Under the pieces are notes generated by a model. It was not told the origin of the DNA. It saw nothing but the letters and a program-made list of their open reading frames with translations, and did not search any database. Shown one piece after another: positions 32,701-46,100 of a stretch of 64,000 nucleotides of DNA. The stretch spans positions 706,501 through 770,500 of the forward strand of contig NC_052669.1 in NCBI RefSeq assembly GCF_016802725.1, written 5' to 3'. A program made the translations under genes and the position numbers. Position 1 is the stretch's first letter. Every line of letters starts with the position of its first letter. The stretch is from Solenopsis invicta (Eukaryota > Arthropoda > Insecta > Hymenoptera > Formicidae).

Positions 32701-35700
32701 GACATAACCAGCATTTATGCACAACTTTCTGTTTTGCCATGAAAATTTTGTAAAATTTTAATCTAATTAAAGTTTATGTATAAAATAGAGGAATAATATT
32801 TTAGTTAAGATTATACAACACTAGAGCAATTTTGAAATAAATTCAATACAAATATTTTTTTAAGGATTCCAAGAAACACTAAATTATATTTACAGTTATA
32901 TTATTGTTATTTACAATTTTATACTCGACAATATAACTGTTATATAACGAATGTGTTATATAACAGTTACATTGTTGAGTGGGGAAATTATAATTCACAG
33001 TTACACAACTTGGTATTTGCTTGAATGTATTTATAAAAAATAATTATTTGAAATGTGTTTTATGTACTAATTATAAAAAATATAAAAAAGCAAATGGTAT
33101 TTGACATTTATATCTACATTTACTTGAAATAAACACTGCGATTACATAATGCATTTCAAATGTGTTTATACACACATGTACACACACACACACAATTATT
33201 TCTTTCGGAACTTCAAACACTCGAACATTTCGAAATTTTTCATTCGCTGACTAATCTGTTGCGGTTCCAGGTTTTTTTTTTTTATGAATCCCCGTAACAT
33301 ATCTGCTGAATTTGATATGAAGATGGAAGATCCCGTAAAAATGAACCCCATTCGACGAACGAAGCAAAGTCTTCCAGATCAGTGCAAGATGAAAAGGACT
33401 GGCTTTATTATGGTCTTAAGACAAACAGGTTTTAATGAATTCCAGAATTTACAGATATTAGCTCTTCTCAAATAAAATTTCTGCATATGTACCATACCGA
33501 AAGTTTTTCTTAAAACCAGCTCGTATCCAACTTGGAAACTATCCAGCTTGGAACATCGCCAAACGGCGCTTTAATTAAAAACCAGAAAAGAAAGAGATCG
33601 CATTTCTTCGACATTATTGAACATCGCATTATTGAACAGGTGTTGCTATAACGCAATGTGGAATATCATAAATCATAATTCTATAGTAGAATATCAATTA
33701 ATCTGAGAAGGTAACTTAACAGGAACAAAATTTTATAAACAATCAATATTAAGGTTATATAAAGAACGAATTAGTTCAGCAAATCATTAATGATTGCCGC
33801 GAAATTACAGTATTAATTTAGATTCCGGAAATTCAATTATTAATATCCAGCAAACGTAAATAAGTTCAAATAAATTGAAAATTGTAATTTATTTTAATTT
33901 AACCGATTTAATTTCGCGCTGTAGAGCCTCGGAGTATTTTTGACTTCAAATGGACTCAAATGGATTGAAATACGAAATGCGCTATTCATTATTTTGAATT
34001 CGGATGTATTCATGTCCTCATTACATGATTTTTTAATTCAAATGAATTGAAATACGGAATGCGCTATTCATTAATTTGAATTTAGATAGATTTATGTTCC
34101 TATTATATTATTTTTAGATTTAAGTGAATTCGAAACATTTAAAGCGTTAATTCGAAAATTAATTTATTTCTATTATTTTTAATTTATTTTTGTTTGCTGT
34201 AATTCACAATGCTTTTTGTGCGTTTCTGATTGAAGAAGAAACGCCTTGTCCTTTCGCTTTTATCCGTACGTGTTCTTTTTTTGTCGTTAACTTCGAACAT
34301 CATTCGTCGTGAGTAAAACAAAAGACTTGGAAGTGCTTAGGCGACTTTCCAAAGACTGCAAACTTTGTTCTCAAGAACCTGACACTTTACGACAAGACGA
34401 TGAAGAACCTTTAAATGAAACTTAAATAAACTTGAGGAAGGAGCAAGTAAGCGTTTAAAAACGCTAATTTACCGAAATGTACGATGGCTGACACGTCGCT
34501 GGAGTATCTCGAGTATTGATTTTAGAGATTCGAGAAGGAATCGTTCGAATGTGAGCACTAAGCCTGCCAAATGAAATTTTTCATTCAGTTTTCGCGGTGT
34601 AACACGGTGTTACAGTATTAGTGCCCAGCTATCGAGAACGTACGTGAAAGACTCTAAAAGCCATTTGCGGCAGATGGGTATAAGATAACCGCTGCAACCT
34701 GCTTCGGTGCAGCTTCATAATCATAAATATTACGTTAACCATCTTGCGTATCTAACCAATCTTATTTACTCCTTCCTATCTCGCTGCATCTCGATGATAT
34801 TATAGAATGAACTCGTTTAAAATGTACATCTCGCAATGCGCACTAATTTCAGGATGTGATCGTTGCTCCGTAGAAATTTCCATCCACGTGTATCATTTAA
34901 GAAGCCATCCTTTCGTTCTACCTCTACCTCTACGTTGTAATCTGCGGCTTTTATCCTTACACTCAAGCGTACCTCGTATTTCGTACCGCTGCTCTTGGGC
35001 GCCACCTCGTTGGTATATATTTCTCTTAAGAAAGAGATGTTCGAGATAGAATCTACCTCGCTTTATGCAGCATACGCTAGATGACAGAGGTAATATTGTA
35101 TCATTAAACTAGACAAAGACGCAAAAGATACATTCGTAATATTTATTTAAACAAAATAACTTTGTTCTTCCTTTTCCAATATGCGCTCAAATGGGATTTC
35201 CAACATCTACTATTTTACATGAATGACGTATTCTGTTTGTAAACTCTGCAAGTATTTGTTGCTGTCACGAACTCCACATTGACGACGCATCATGACCGAA
35301 CGTCTCACGCGAGACAGAAATCCTTTGCTACTTAGAAGGGCGAGAGAATGTACGCAGCTGAGTACCTATGTACTTCCGACTGTATGACATCGCATACGCA
35401 GATACTCTCTATCAAAGCTGTGTAGACGTACATACGTATCTTAGCCCAAGACTTGCAAATAGATATTCAGAAACAGTACATGTATCTTTCAGGGCTACTA
35501 TTCTGTACACGCTTTTTGTTCTTAACGATAGTTGTCGGTGTCGTTGCACAGATATTTTACATAGTAAAAAAGCTGCGCAACAACACCGACAACTATCGCT
35601 AAGAATAAAAAGCGTGTACAGAATAGCATCCCTGGATAAAACTTGCAATTCTTTTTTCTTAGCTAGAATGATCATCGTCACGATCGAAGATTTTTTTTTT

Positions 35701-38700
35701 TTTTTTCACAGTACCGCTCAACAAAAAAAGATCTTCCAAACTGATTATCGCAAATATGTATGACGATCACGTTATTCCTTCATTCGGCCATTTCGCTCTA
35801 AGTCATTTTTTTTTCTCGTCCAATTCTCTTCCTCATCTCTTTTCGAATCCCTCGTCCCCTAGGTAATATTTTTCATTCGTGACGTTTCGTTTCTGGTACC
35901 CCCTTATCAGAGATTATTTTGTTATTGATAGTGCCGAGACAGCGTTCTTTACAAGGCGATTTTGCCATTAACTACAAAGTACATAAAATGGTTATTACGC
36001 TCATAAATTACGTCTTGCGATTATTCACACATTTTTCTCTTTTACTCCGATAATAATTACGCTATCTAGATCTACTGTGAAACTGTGTCACGGATCAATT
36101 CTGAAATTTTTAAGTACCTATTGACGATACGTCTGACGACAGCTCCGTTATTCGTAATCATGTTACACTACTGTATTCAGTGCCGAGGTGAGAGCCCTAG
36201 ACAAGATATTAAAGCAGGATTATCTAATTTCTAATCATGAGTGACTCCAACTCAATCTTATTATAACGCTCTAGCGAAACGCTTCACGGTCGGCGATAGT
36301 ATCGAACGTGTTAAAACTAAGAATCAAAGAGTTAGGTTACTTTAAAGGCCAAGCGTGCAACATGAATAGCTTTCGAATTTTAGCTCTCCGGGAACTTTGA
36401 CGGCAGAGCCGCATCTCCACAACACTTTGCATGTTGAAGTTCTATAATTATAATAGCTTCATGTTGAAAATTACGTAATTATAATAACTCTATATGTTAA
36501 TTGCATTTTACGCCTGTGAAAAGGATCGAATGCTTAAATCTGTTATCTGATATTAATATTAGATTCATTAAAATTTCCGAATAACATCTAATACTAAACA
36601 AGGCTCACTTTCAAATTAACCATTTAAAAACGCGCTATACGCCTAAAGTATATACTTCAAAGATATATTACAAGAAATAGGTAAAGAGAGGCTGGAACAT
36701 GATGCGTACGCAAGAGAAGACAGGAAGGAACGCTTGTTTCTCTTTTTCTCTAAATTTTGACAAGGAGAAAGAATTCAATTATGAAAATGATTTTCACGAT
36801 GACAAGTTGAATGCTCCTTGGGACATGTTTGGATTTCTTTTCAAGTGGAGTGTCTCCAAGTATTATTTTATCCGTGTCTAACATTTAGTAAACAATAAGA
36901 ATAAGATAAGGATGACACCTGAGGGACACTCGGACAGGAATCTGAACGTACCCTTGACCAATGCTTGGTTCAGGTTTTATTCCCTAGAAAGAGTAAAAGA
37001 GAACTTTGTAAAAAATATTGGAACTAGTGTAGAGGTGTTAAAAGAAGCTAAAACTTTTTTTCCAGCAACAAAACATGTTTTTCATATTTCCTTAGACCAA
37101 TTATGTACAACAAACTTCATTGAAAAGTCTTTTAATACAAAGGGTGAAAATCTGACTGCTATTAACAATGGCAGAAAATCGCTTCAATAGACCGTGTATG
37201 CTAAGTATATATAGAAAAATGATGCTTGCGATAAAAAAGAAGTATTAAGAAAGTTCGCTAAAGATTGTCAAAAACTGGCATCAGTATAAGTATCTTTAAT
37301 AAATTTTGCGTGAAGATGAATTTTAACTCTCCTCTGGTTGAAATTCTGGGTACGCTCATGGGCTGGGTAATTAGAACTGTTAGTAAGACGTCTGTTTAAT
37401 GAAACAAAAACTTGTGACAAAATAGATCTGCTGTTTTTATTAAGTATACATTATTTTATGGTTTATTGTAATATTATTCAAATTTTTAACTATAGAAAAT
37501 AAATATTTATACTGATTTTTTATACATTAAATAAATTTTTCTAGAAACTAAGTATTCATGAATTAAAACTCACTTATATGCCCACTTGTGGCCATATTGT
37601 TATAGCAATTGTTACTTGTTGTTATGTGTGAGACAGAGGATGACAATTTTCAATGCTATTAAAATCGAGAAATTATAATAAAATTGCACTAAATGACTAA
37701 AAATGTCCAAAAATTAAGATTAATTAAAGATCGAATTTTAAAGATAATTTTAAAGATTGTGATGATTTAAAAATAAAGTAAATCTTAAGGGTTTTCGATT
37801 TTGTGACTGACCTTTACTTCATAAAAAGAGTACACGAGTACTCATTTCATTTATGAAACAATTTTTTTTTTTAAGTTTAGAGCTCTAAAATTTTACAAAT
37901 AAACTACATTTTTTATCTAGTTTAATTTTTTGCCAAAAGTACTTTTTGGAATAGGATGACTGTGGTTCGAGCAATCAAGCTTTTTTTTTTAATTGGTTTT
38001 TAGCTGTTTCTGCCGAAGGGATATTCAGATATCCATATGTATTTTTACATAGAAATTCAATAATTTAATAAATTCTTAAAATACATATGGATACCCGGAA
38101 ACCCCTTGGGTAGAAATAGCTATATATAATAAAAATTTATATAGAAATTCAATAAATCTTTAAATTTTTATACCAAATACATACATGTAGGTATTCGACA
38201 GAAAAGATATATAAAAAAAATATTTTTGAGAAGTTATTGCAAAATAATTTGTGTTACAACTTTTCCAATTCTTGCACCGGAAAATTCTTTTGATTCAGTC
38301 TTTGAACGATTGATTTTAAAAAATTAATTGAAATTGATTCATTACAATCTGAGAAATAAATAATAGAAAACGCCAGGTGAAAAATACCCAATGTGTACAG
38401 AGAAGAATTTTTTTAAAGAGTATACACTGAGGGTTAAGAATTCCATACAAAATATATTGGAGTATCCCTGCAGTAAATATAACTTGCTTGAATTTTCAGT
38501 AAAATAAAGATTAATAATTATTTAAAAATGATTTAGAAGATAACATTTAATTTGTTTTATTTTTAATTTATTTTTTATTTGCACCTTATTACATTCATAA
38601 GTAAATAAGGCTCAATATTGAATTAAAAAATTTTTTCTTGTTTATTTACAAATATTTTATGAGATATATTTTATTTTTGTGAGTGATTGTAAAATGAAGA

Positions 38701-41700
38701 TTTGATACTCTCTTAGTTTATTTTAATATCTTTATGAATAGAATTTTTAAAAATAAATTGTTTATGCAGACTATTCGACTAGGTACTTTATTCAATGAGT
38801 TGTTCATATTAATAATAATAATAATAATATGATATTAAACGGAAATTCAAGAAAATTATGCCGATGTAATCAACAAGAGTAAACACGTTTCTTATCAACA
38901 ATTAGATATAAATAATTTATCTGCAACAAATCTATTATCTACCTATTATTTATTCTTTCTCTTTTATTATTTCCTGTGCGCGAACTTTCATAATAAGAAT
39001 TCATGTCGACATAAAAAATTATCATCCACATCGTCTCACAGTTCCTATCGAACTCTCGTCGAGAACAAGGATCTCCCGCGCTTTTTAAGCTGCTGAAGAG
39101 GGGCAAAAAATGAGCGTTCCCCTGGACAGTGTGCATCACGGAGCATGGAAAAACGCGGTCTGTCGAAGCGCAAAAAATGATCTCCGAGTCATTCCCGGCT
39201 GTCGTTTACGCGCGAGGTCAGACGAGCGTGTCGCACCGATCCGGGGACGACTAAGGTCGAAAAATAAGACGGCTCGACTCGATGTCGAGCGCAAAAATTG
39301 AGATTTCGCGGGCGAAAGTACGGGGCTGCCGATGTATTGATTCTCGGTCGGTGGAGAGGCAGCAGCGCGCCTGTGCCCGGCAGCCGTTCGTTCGTTCACG
39401 TAGACGAAGCGCGCGAGCGGGAGCGAGAGGGTAACAGGCGGATTCGGGGTGGGAATGCCAGCGCGAGAGTGAGACCGATTCACACAGCCGCACTCGTCGT
39501 TCTCCCCGTGGATCCTGCCACCGAGCCGCTGCTTCCGAGTCCAGTCTTCCCCTAGGCACTCGGCAGGCCGGTACCTGTTTCTCGAAGCCGACACGCGCTC
39601 CATCGTTCTCGCGCGCACACATACACACGTACACGCGCGCATACATCTCTTGCGTACGTCACTCGTTCTCATATATAGATGCATATATGCTCCTCTCACG
39701 GTTCAGCCACTCACCCTTGCGAAACGGCGTCGCGGACACGTGTGCCTAAGTGTTCGCACACATACAAGTGATACGTGCACGCGAACCCACAAACACATAC
39801 ATACATATAATTTCTTTTTTTTTAAACTACACATACACACACACACACACACACACGTGTCGCATCAGCAATCGCGCAATCAACGATACGCGCTCTCATA
39901 GATAGCTACGTGCCGCGGCGTACAAATATACACGCGAGCTAGAAGGTGACGCCAGGAAAGAGCACCTAAAACCGCGCATATAGGTGCATACGCACATCAA
40001 CGCGACTCACATGTCGCCCGCCCACATTGTGTACGCGCGCACGCGAGACAGCAGCGAGTCGTGCATCCTTAACAACGAGCGGTCGTCGTCATCATTGACC
40101 ATCAATCACGCGCGCCGATCCGCGTGGAAGCAGATTTCTCGCGCAGCCTAAACTATCGCCGTGGTCTCACCGATCTTTCCAAAGGGCAGAGCCTCTTCTT
40201 TCACACTTGTCGCAGATAACACCGCATCGTGAGAAAGATCGGTCCGGCAACTTCGACCCGGGCACGCGAACGAGGATAAACGATTATTGGAGCACGCCGG
40301 GTCCCGGAGCGCCACTCCGAGGAATAAACTCTCGAGACTTGGAGTTTCCAGCGGAAGCGCCGAAGTGTCTTCGAGAGAAGCAACCCCATAGCGTCGAAAC
40401 AGCGCGTCAACGATCGTTTCAACGAGAGGACGAAACCAATGAGCCTAAGAGAGAGAGAGAGAGAGAGAAATCACGAAGAAACGAGGATCAGCAGCATCCA
40501 ATTTGCTGTCAACGGGTCATATACCTCGTCGAGAGGGTGACGACGAACTTGCAAGAGCGAGCTCGGCTCGACACGGCGACCTCACTTGCCTGGAGACAAG
40601 TTCTGGACCTGTAGTAGCAGCCTAAACAACCAGTGAGCTTCCTACAGATAAATAGAGAGAAAGAGAGAGAGAGAGAAATATATATATATATATATACACA
40701 CACATACATATTGCATATACTTGACCGTCGTACGCGCGTCTATTTTTGTTGCCACCGTCGCGTGCCGCACAAGAAAGCGGCTTTAAGGAACGGCGGAATA
40801 TCGAAGAGTTCCAAAGTATCACTTGTTAACGAACACGAGATCACTTGCACCAAAAGAGAGAAAAAGAGAAATGTAATATTTCTATATATATAAAAGAAGA
40901 GCATACATATCTTAACGACGTTGACGATTCATAGTATATTTTGATCATATGAGAAAGCCAGAACGAAAAATCGATGGCTGAAGAGAGGAGCAGAAGGAGA
41001 GAAAGATATAACCGACAAAACAATCGTGACAGACACAATAATAAACGACCTTAAGAACAGAATATATTATAATTAACGGTAGATTATAAAAAGACTATTA
41101 TAGTGCGATAAGACTAGAATCGGGGTCTCGGTGGGGTCTGCATCGTTGAAATTTTGTATGCCGGCGGTGTATTATCGACGAGGCAGCATGTACGAGGGCG
41201 GCATGGCTGGTGAACGACAGGTACGTTCTCGCGATATAACGATCCACTGATGTACCAAATTATCAAAAGTTTCGTCACGCTAATACCATCGGAAAAAGAA
41301 AGTTTTAATTGCCGGTATCTTCATTATTTTATAAATTACTGTGGCGTACCACATTTTACTAAAAGTAATACTAACGATTACCATATAGATTATAATAAAG
41401 GAAACTTACTAATTCCACTTTGTTTTTGGATAATACTTCTTAAACGAAGGATAAAAATAAAACTTTAAAAATACGAATACAAACTAGAAAGTGTCTTCCA
41501 TCAGATGGTACAGCAGTTTTTATAATACTTTTATATCGCGTATTTTGTAATAAATAATGTTTTCGCAACGTAACTTAAAAAGAACATCTTAAAAAGTGGG
41601 TCCCAAAACTGACACAATAATGGCAGAATTTAGTCGTGACTCCGTAGGGAAAAAGTTATAAATAAAATGAATTCATAAAATAAATAATAAATTATATTTT

Positions 41701-43098
41701 TATGTATTAAACGACAAAGTTTATAAAATTAAGAGGCTAACATTGAGCCTTCCCATTTTATACACTTTTTGGCAATTTATTAGTGGATCTGTTGCGTCCG
41801 ACACTATTTTTCCTATTTTAAGGTATTAAAGAAAATGAAAAAAAGATTAATGAAACATCTGTCAACATTGTAATTGAAGATTTCGTAGTTACTATCTATT
41901 CTCATGGAAAGGTGTGTCGGTTTACGCTGCACAGCGATTTTGTGTTTCAAATCGAAATACAAGGAAAATATAAACGAGAAAAGTATAAACAAAATAGTTT
42001 TAGGAAGCTGTAAACATGTAAAATAACATTATCAATAATATACTATTATTACAAAAAAATCGTACAAATTTTATCGCTTTTCAAAAAATTGTTTTTAGCA
42101 GTTTTTAGAAAGAAGCCATGAATGAGGTTTTTATTTCTTTGATTATCTGAGGTCTAAGTAGATTATGTTTTTATCAGTATTAATAGCAATGTATTAATAG
42201 TATTAATCAGTATTAATAGCAAGTGCAATGTTTAATTTTCTGCGAAATTAAAGGATGCTGCTTTAGGAGAGTTATACAGTATTGGTAACTTTCCCCTATA
42301 TACATGTTTATATGATAAGTACATGCTCTTTATAGCCGTATTAGTTCTTCTTATTCTACATTTCAAACATTGCGCTTGACATTTAAAGTCCATTTTATGT
42401 CCCAGCTTACGTAACATATACAAGTGTATTAAAGCGCAAATTTATTGCATATAATATATACATATACTGACTTGTAAAACGATCTACGTCACTTTTCACT
42501 TAAGTCTATATATCTAAATTATTATCTAATTTAAAATCCATTTAAATTTGATATGAACCTTTTTACATATTTAATAAAAAAAATATGCATAAATGAGGTA
42601 TCTTTAATCACTTCAGAATAAATCAACATAAATTGATAAATATGGTATAATTCTAGAATGAATTTGGCCATTTAAAAAACTTTAGACATCTCTCTAGAAG
42701 AAAGAGAAAACTCCGAAAAGCTTTAGGAAAATGCTAAGTCTTTTCAGAAACCGGGGGGAAACATCATGAAACTTCGCCGTGAAGGTTATCATTTATCGTG
42801 TTGGTATAATGAAAAGCTGGAACTCTTTATTGGAAGAGTATAAAAAGAAAAAAATATAATAAACGCGCATCTAGAAAGCTTTGAGTCAAAAACGTAGAGC
42901 TGTGATTCATATTTTAAGTATGCATTTTTTAATTTACTTGCAAGATTACAAAGTAATTGATAAAATATTCAATTAAAAATCCAAATTTAACTAAAAATAT
43001 CAATTTAAATAAAATGACAAAAATGATAAACATATTCATGATGTTGACAGGCATTTGTATGATTGAAATAATAAAACGTGTTTCATAGAGAATGTAAG

Positions 43099-43136
<38 letters not shown>

Positions 43137-46100
43137 TAATTATATTTACCTATGTTCAATCTTAAAAATAAATAAGCGTGTTTAAACAATTCTGAGTCAA
43201 TTTAAGAGGACAGCACAATTTAAGCACACATTTATATACGTCAATATGCATTTATATTTTTATATGTACACATACATTATTTTTGTAAAACATCACTTTG
43301 AGGAAAATGACTTGTCTGAAAAGAACTCATCTTAGAATTCTTAGTTTTCCTTTTTATCAAAAAAATCATAGAATAATATGCTAACAAGTCAATGAATAAT
43401 TATGTTTCCTTCCGCCGGTGCTAATGTGCAGAGAAACGCATAAATTGTGCGAATGAATAAATTTTATTCTACCCTTTCATTACAATGTATTTATAAACAA
43501 CACGAAATAAATTTCCATTATGAAATATTTCGGTAACGTTCTAGCTCGTTTTTTACACGTGGAAATTCTAAATTGATTTAAAAACATTTTAAAAATATTA
43601 TCATGTTTGAAAGTTAATGAATGTTTAAAATTTATTTTTCATTAAAAACTTTTCAAGTTAAAAATGTCATTTGAACATGACTTTGATTCTGTCTGCAGCG
43701 TATCGTGACTGATTCATTCGATAAATATTACTTAAAGGTTGAGGACCTTTATGAACGAGGGATAAAGGCCATTAATCAGTGTCAAGTTAACCGTGATTGT
43801 TTTAAAAGTCATTCTTGGAAAATCCCATAAGAATCTAGCAAACTAAACTTTAACTAAATCATACAGCTAGAAGAGGGTTTATAAGCTAGAACAGAGGTCT
43901 ATAGGTGAAATTTCCACCATAAATCCTGATAAACTTCTCCATATGGAAAGTGCAGATCGTTGCATTTCAAAGTATTTGCGGTAAGATGGATTCGTGTTAT
44001 AATCGATTTTCCCTCGGGGCTACCGATATTTACAGCAAGCACATTTATCTTCTATATAAAATGTACTCGTTGTATGCGAATCGAAGAACGAAGGCAGAGA
44101 GTTCGCGCGATTAAAATTGTACCTACTTCGGTAGCAATTGAGCTTCGCGAAATCTAAATTGAAATAGGTGGGCGGAAGTCAGACGAGCGCAGGAAACGTC
44201 GAAAGAAAATTGGATGCCAAATTGACGCGAAATAGCGTTCTCGTAAATTTCTAGAAACCATTCCAAATTCTCGTCCATTTACACCTGTAACGATTTGCGA
44301 TAATTTCTAGACTGTTTACGGTCTGTGCAATCTATTGTATAATATATAGATATTTTACAAAAAGTTATATCTTTTGTTTAAAAAAAAAAAAAATGCAATA
44401 CATTGATGGAATACACATCTTTGAATATTTGTACAGAAAGACCTCTTGATAATTGGTCATTTCGTGATATTATTTTAACAAGAATCCTTTTAAATGAAGC
44501 CACTTCTTCTACTTCCCATCTCGTTGTACATATACACACATGCGGAACGCTATCAAACCCTTGAATCCTTTCGTGTTAGGTAGGATTCCCGAAGGAAATT
44601 ACTCTTCTAGCATCCGTATAATACACAAAGGGAAAATAAAAATTTTCAGCTCGGTTTTTAAGCAAAATCGGGAATTGTTCATTGAAGCAATGAGCTTGAA
44701 AGCAAGTATCAGCGAAATTTTCTTTTGTTACTTAATAACTTGATATAAATCCTTTTTATTAAAAGAGTTAATATGACATTGCATCCAAAATGTAATTAAC
44801 AAAGGACAAAGATACTGTCTTTTTGGCAATTTAATACACATTTTATTAATGAAAAGCATAATTAATAAATATCTTTTTGTAATATGCAGTTGTTATATAT
44901 AATGACTTTTATAAATGTATTTAACAAATTAAATTGAATGATCAGATTTCCGACGGTCACGTTATTCGCGTTTGAAAATATGCGTAACATTACTCTGACA
45001 CGAGTATTAATAAAGCTATGAAGCGTCGGAAATAAAACCGTGTGACTTATCTGGAAAGTTCATCTACGTGCTTTATAATTTAAAGTCACGCAAGTCTATT
45101 AACACTTGTATCGAGCTTACATACTGCACGTGTCGGCCTAATCTTTTCACAATGATCGCCGTGTTCCAAGTTTTTGTTTTTGCGCGTTTCGCCGATAGAA
45201 CTTATTTATGATTTTAGCGCATAAATTTCAACGTTACATGCGGCTTACGTAAAATTCATAATTAAACGTGCATCCTGGTTCTATTCCGCGGTGGAAATTC
45301 AGACTTGCGTAGTCCATCGGAAACGAGTTACGAAGGGAGATTTATGCGCCATTCGCACGGCAGTAAAACGACGGACAAGAAGTCCTTCTATCACAACAAA
45401 GCTCGCGGTCTTCAGTAATTTTCAACGATTAAAAGCATGTCATTTGCAAAACGAGTTTCTGTCACTTTCCATAAACACGTCTCACTTTATCTAATTTGAT
45501 GTGTTCATTTAAAACCAGTACTTAGAGATCGTTTCTATCAAGCGATGTACTAACAAAGACATCTTCAATGAACGCAACGAATTAATTCAAATTAATTGCA
45601 GAATTAATTACAGAAGATAATTACAAAACTTCAAGAAAGATTATTTTAAGATAGGAATATTTAATAAAGATGCTTAATTATTAGATTCGGAAATAAATAT
45701 TTAACAGTTTAAAATTTGCTTTATAAAAATTATAATTATATCCAATTTGTTAGTTTTTGGAATAAGGTAAATTTCGAAAAATTAAATACGAATTTGCTTA
45801 ATTCTAAAGCAAATACATTACATATATAATAAAAATTCTATGTAAATACTGTTTAATCGAGTAGTCTTCCACAACAGTTTCGAGGAAGGAAGGGAATATC
45901 TCGTGGTATATCTCTGGAATCGTCTGGACCCAATCATGAATAAACGGATTACCTTAACCCAGGACCTGCTTTATCTTTACTTATACAACAACGTTCTTAA
46001 CTAAGCTATATGAAGAGGGTTTTCATAATATTAATATATTTATTTACAATGTAGGAGGACTCATTCAGGATATTTCCATCTTTTGAAACTGTATTTATGC

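Noticed and set aside
35368..35763. Overlapping sense (131 codons) and antisense (89 codons) frames
   Set aside because: Explained by the palindrome at 35440-35660, not by two genes.
39136..39699. 187-codon minus-strand frame in the CpG island
   Set aside because: CpG composition artefact on the strand opposite the likely catulin exon C leader; peptide is Arg/Ala-rich with no domain.
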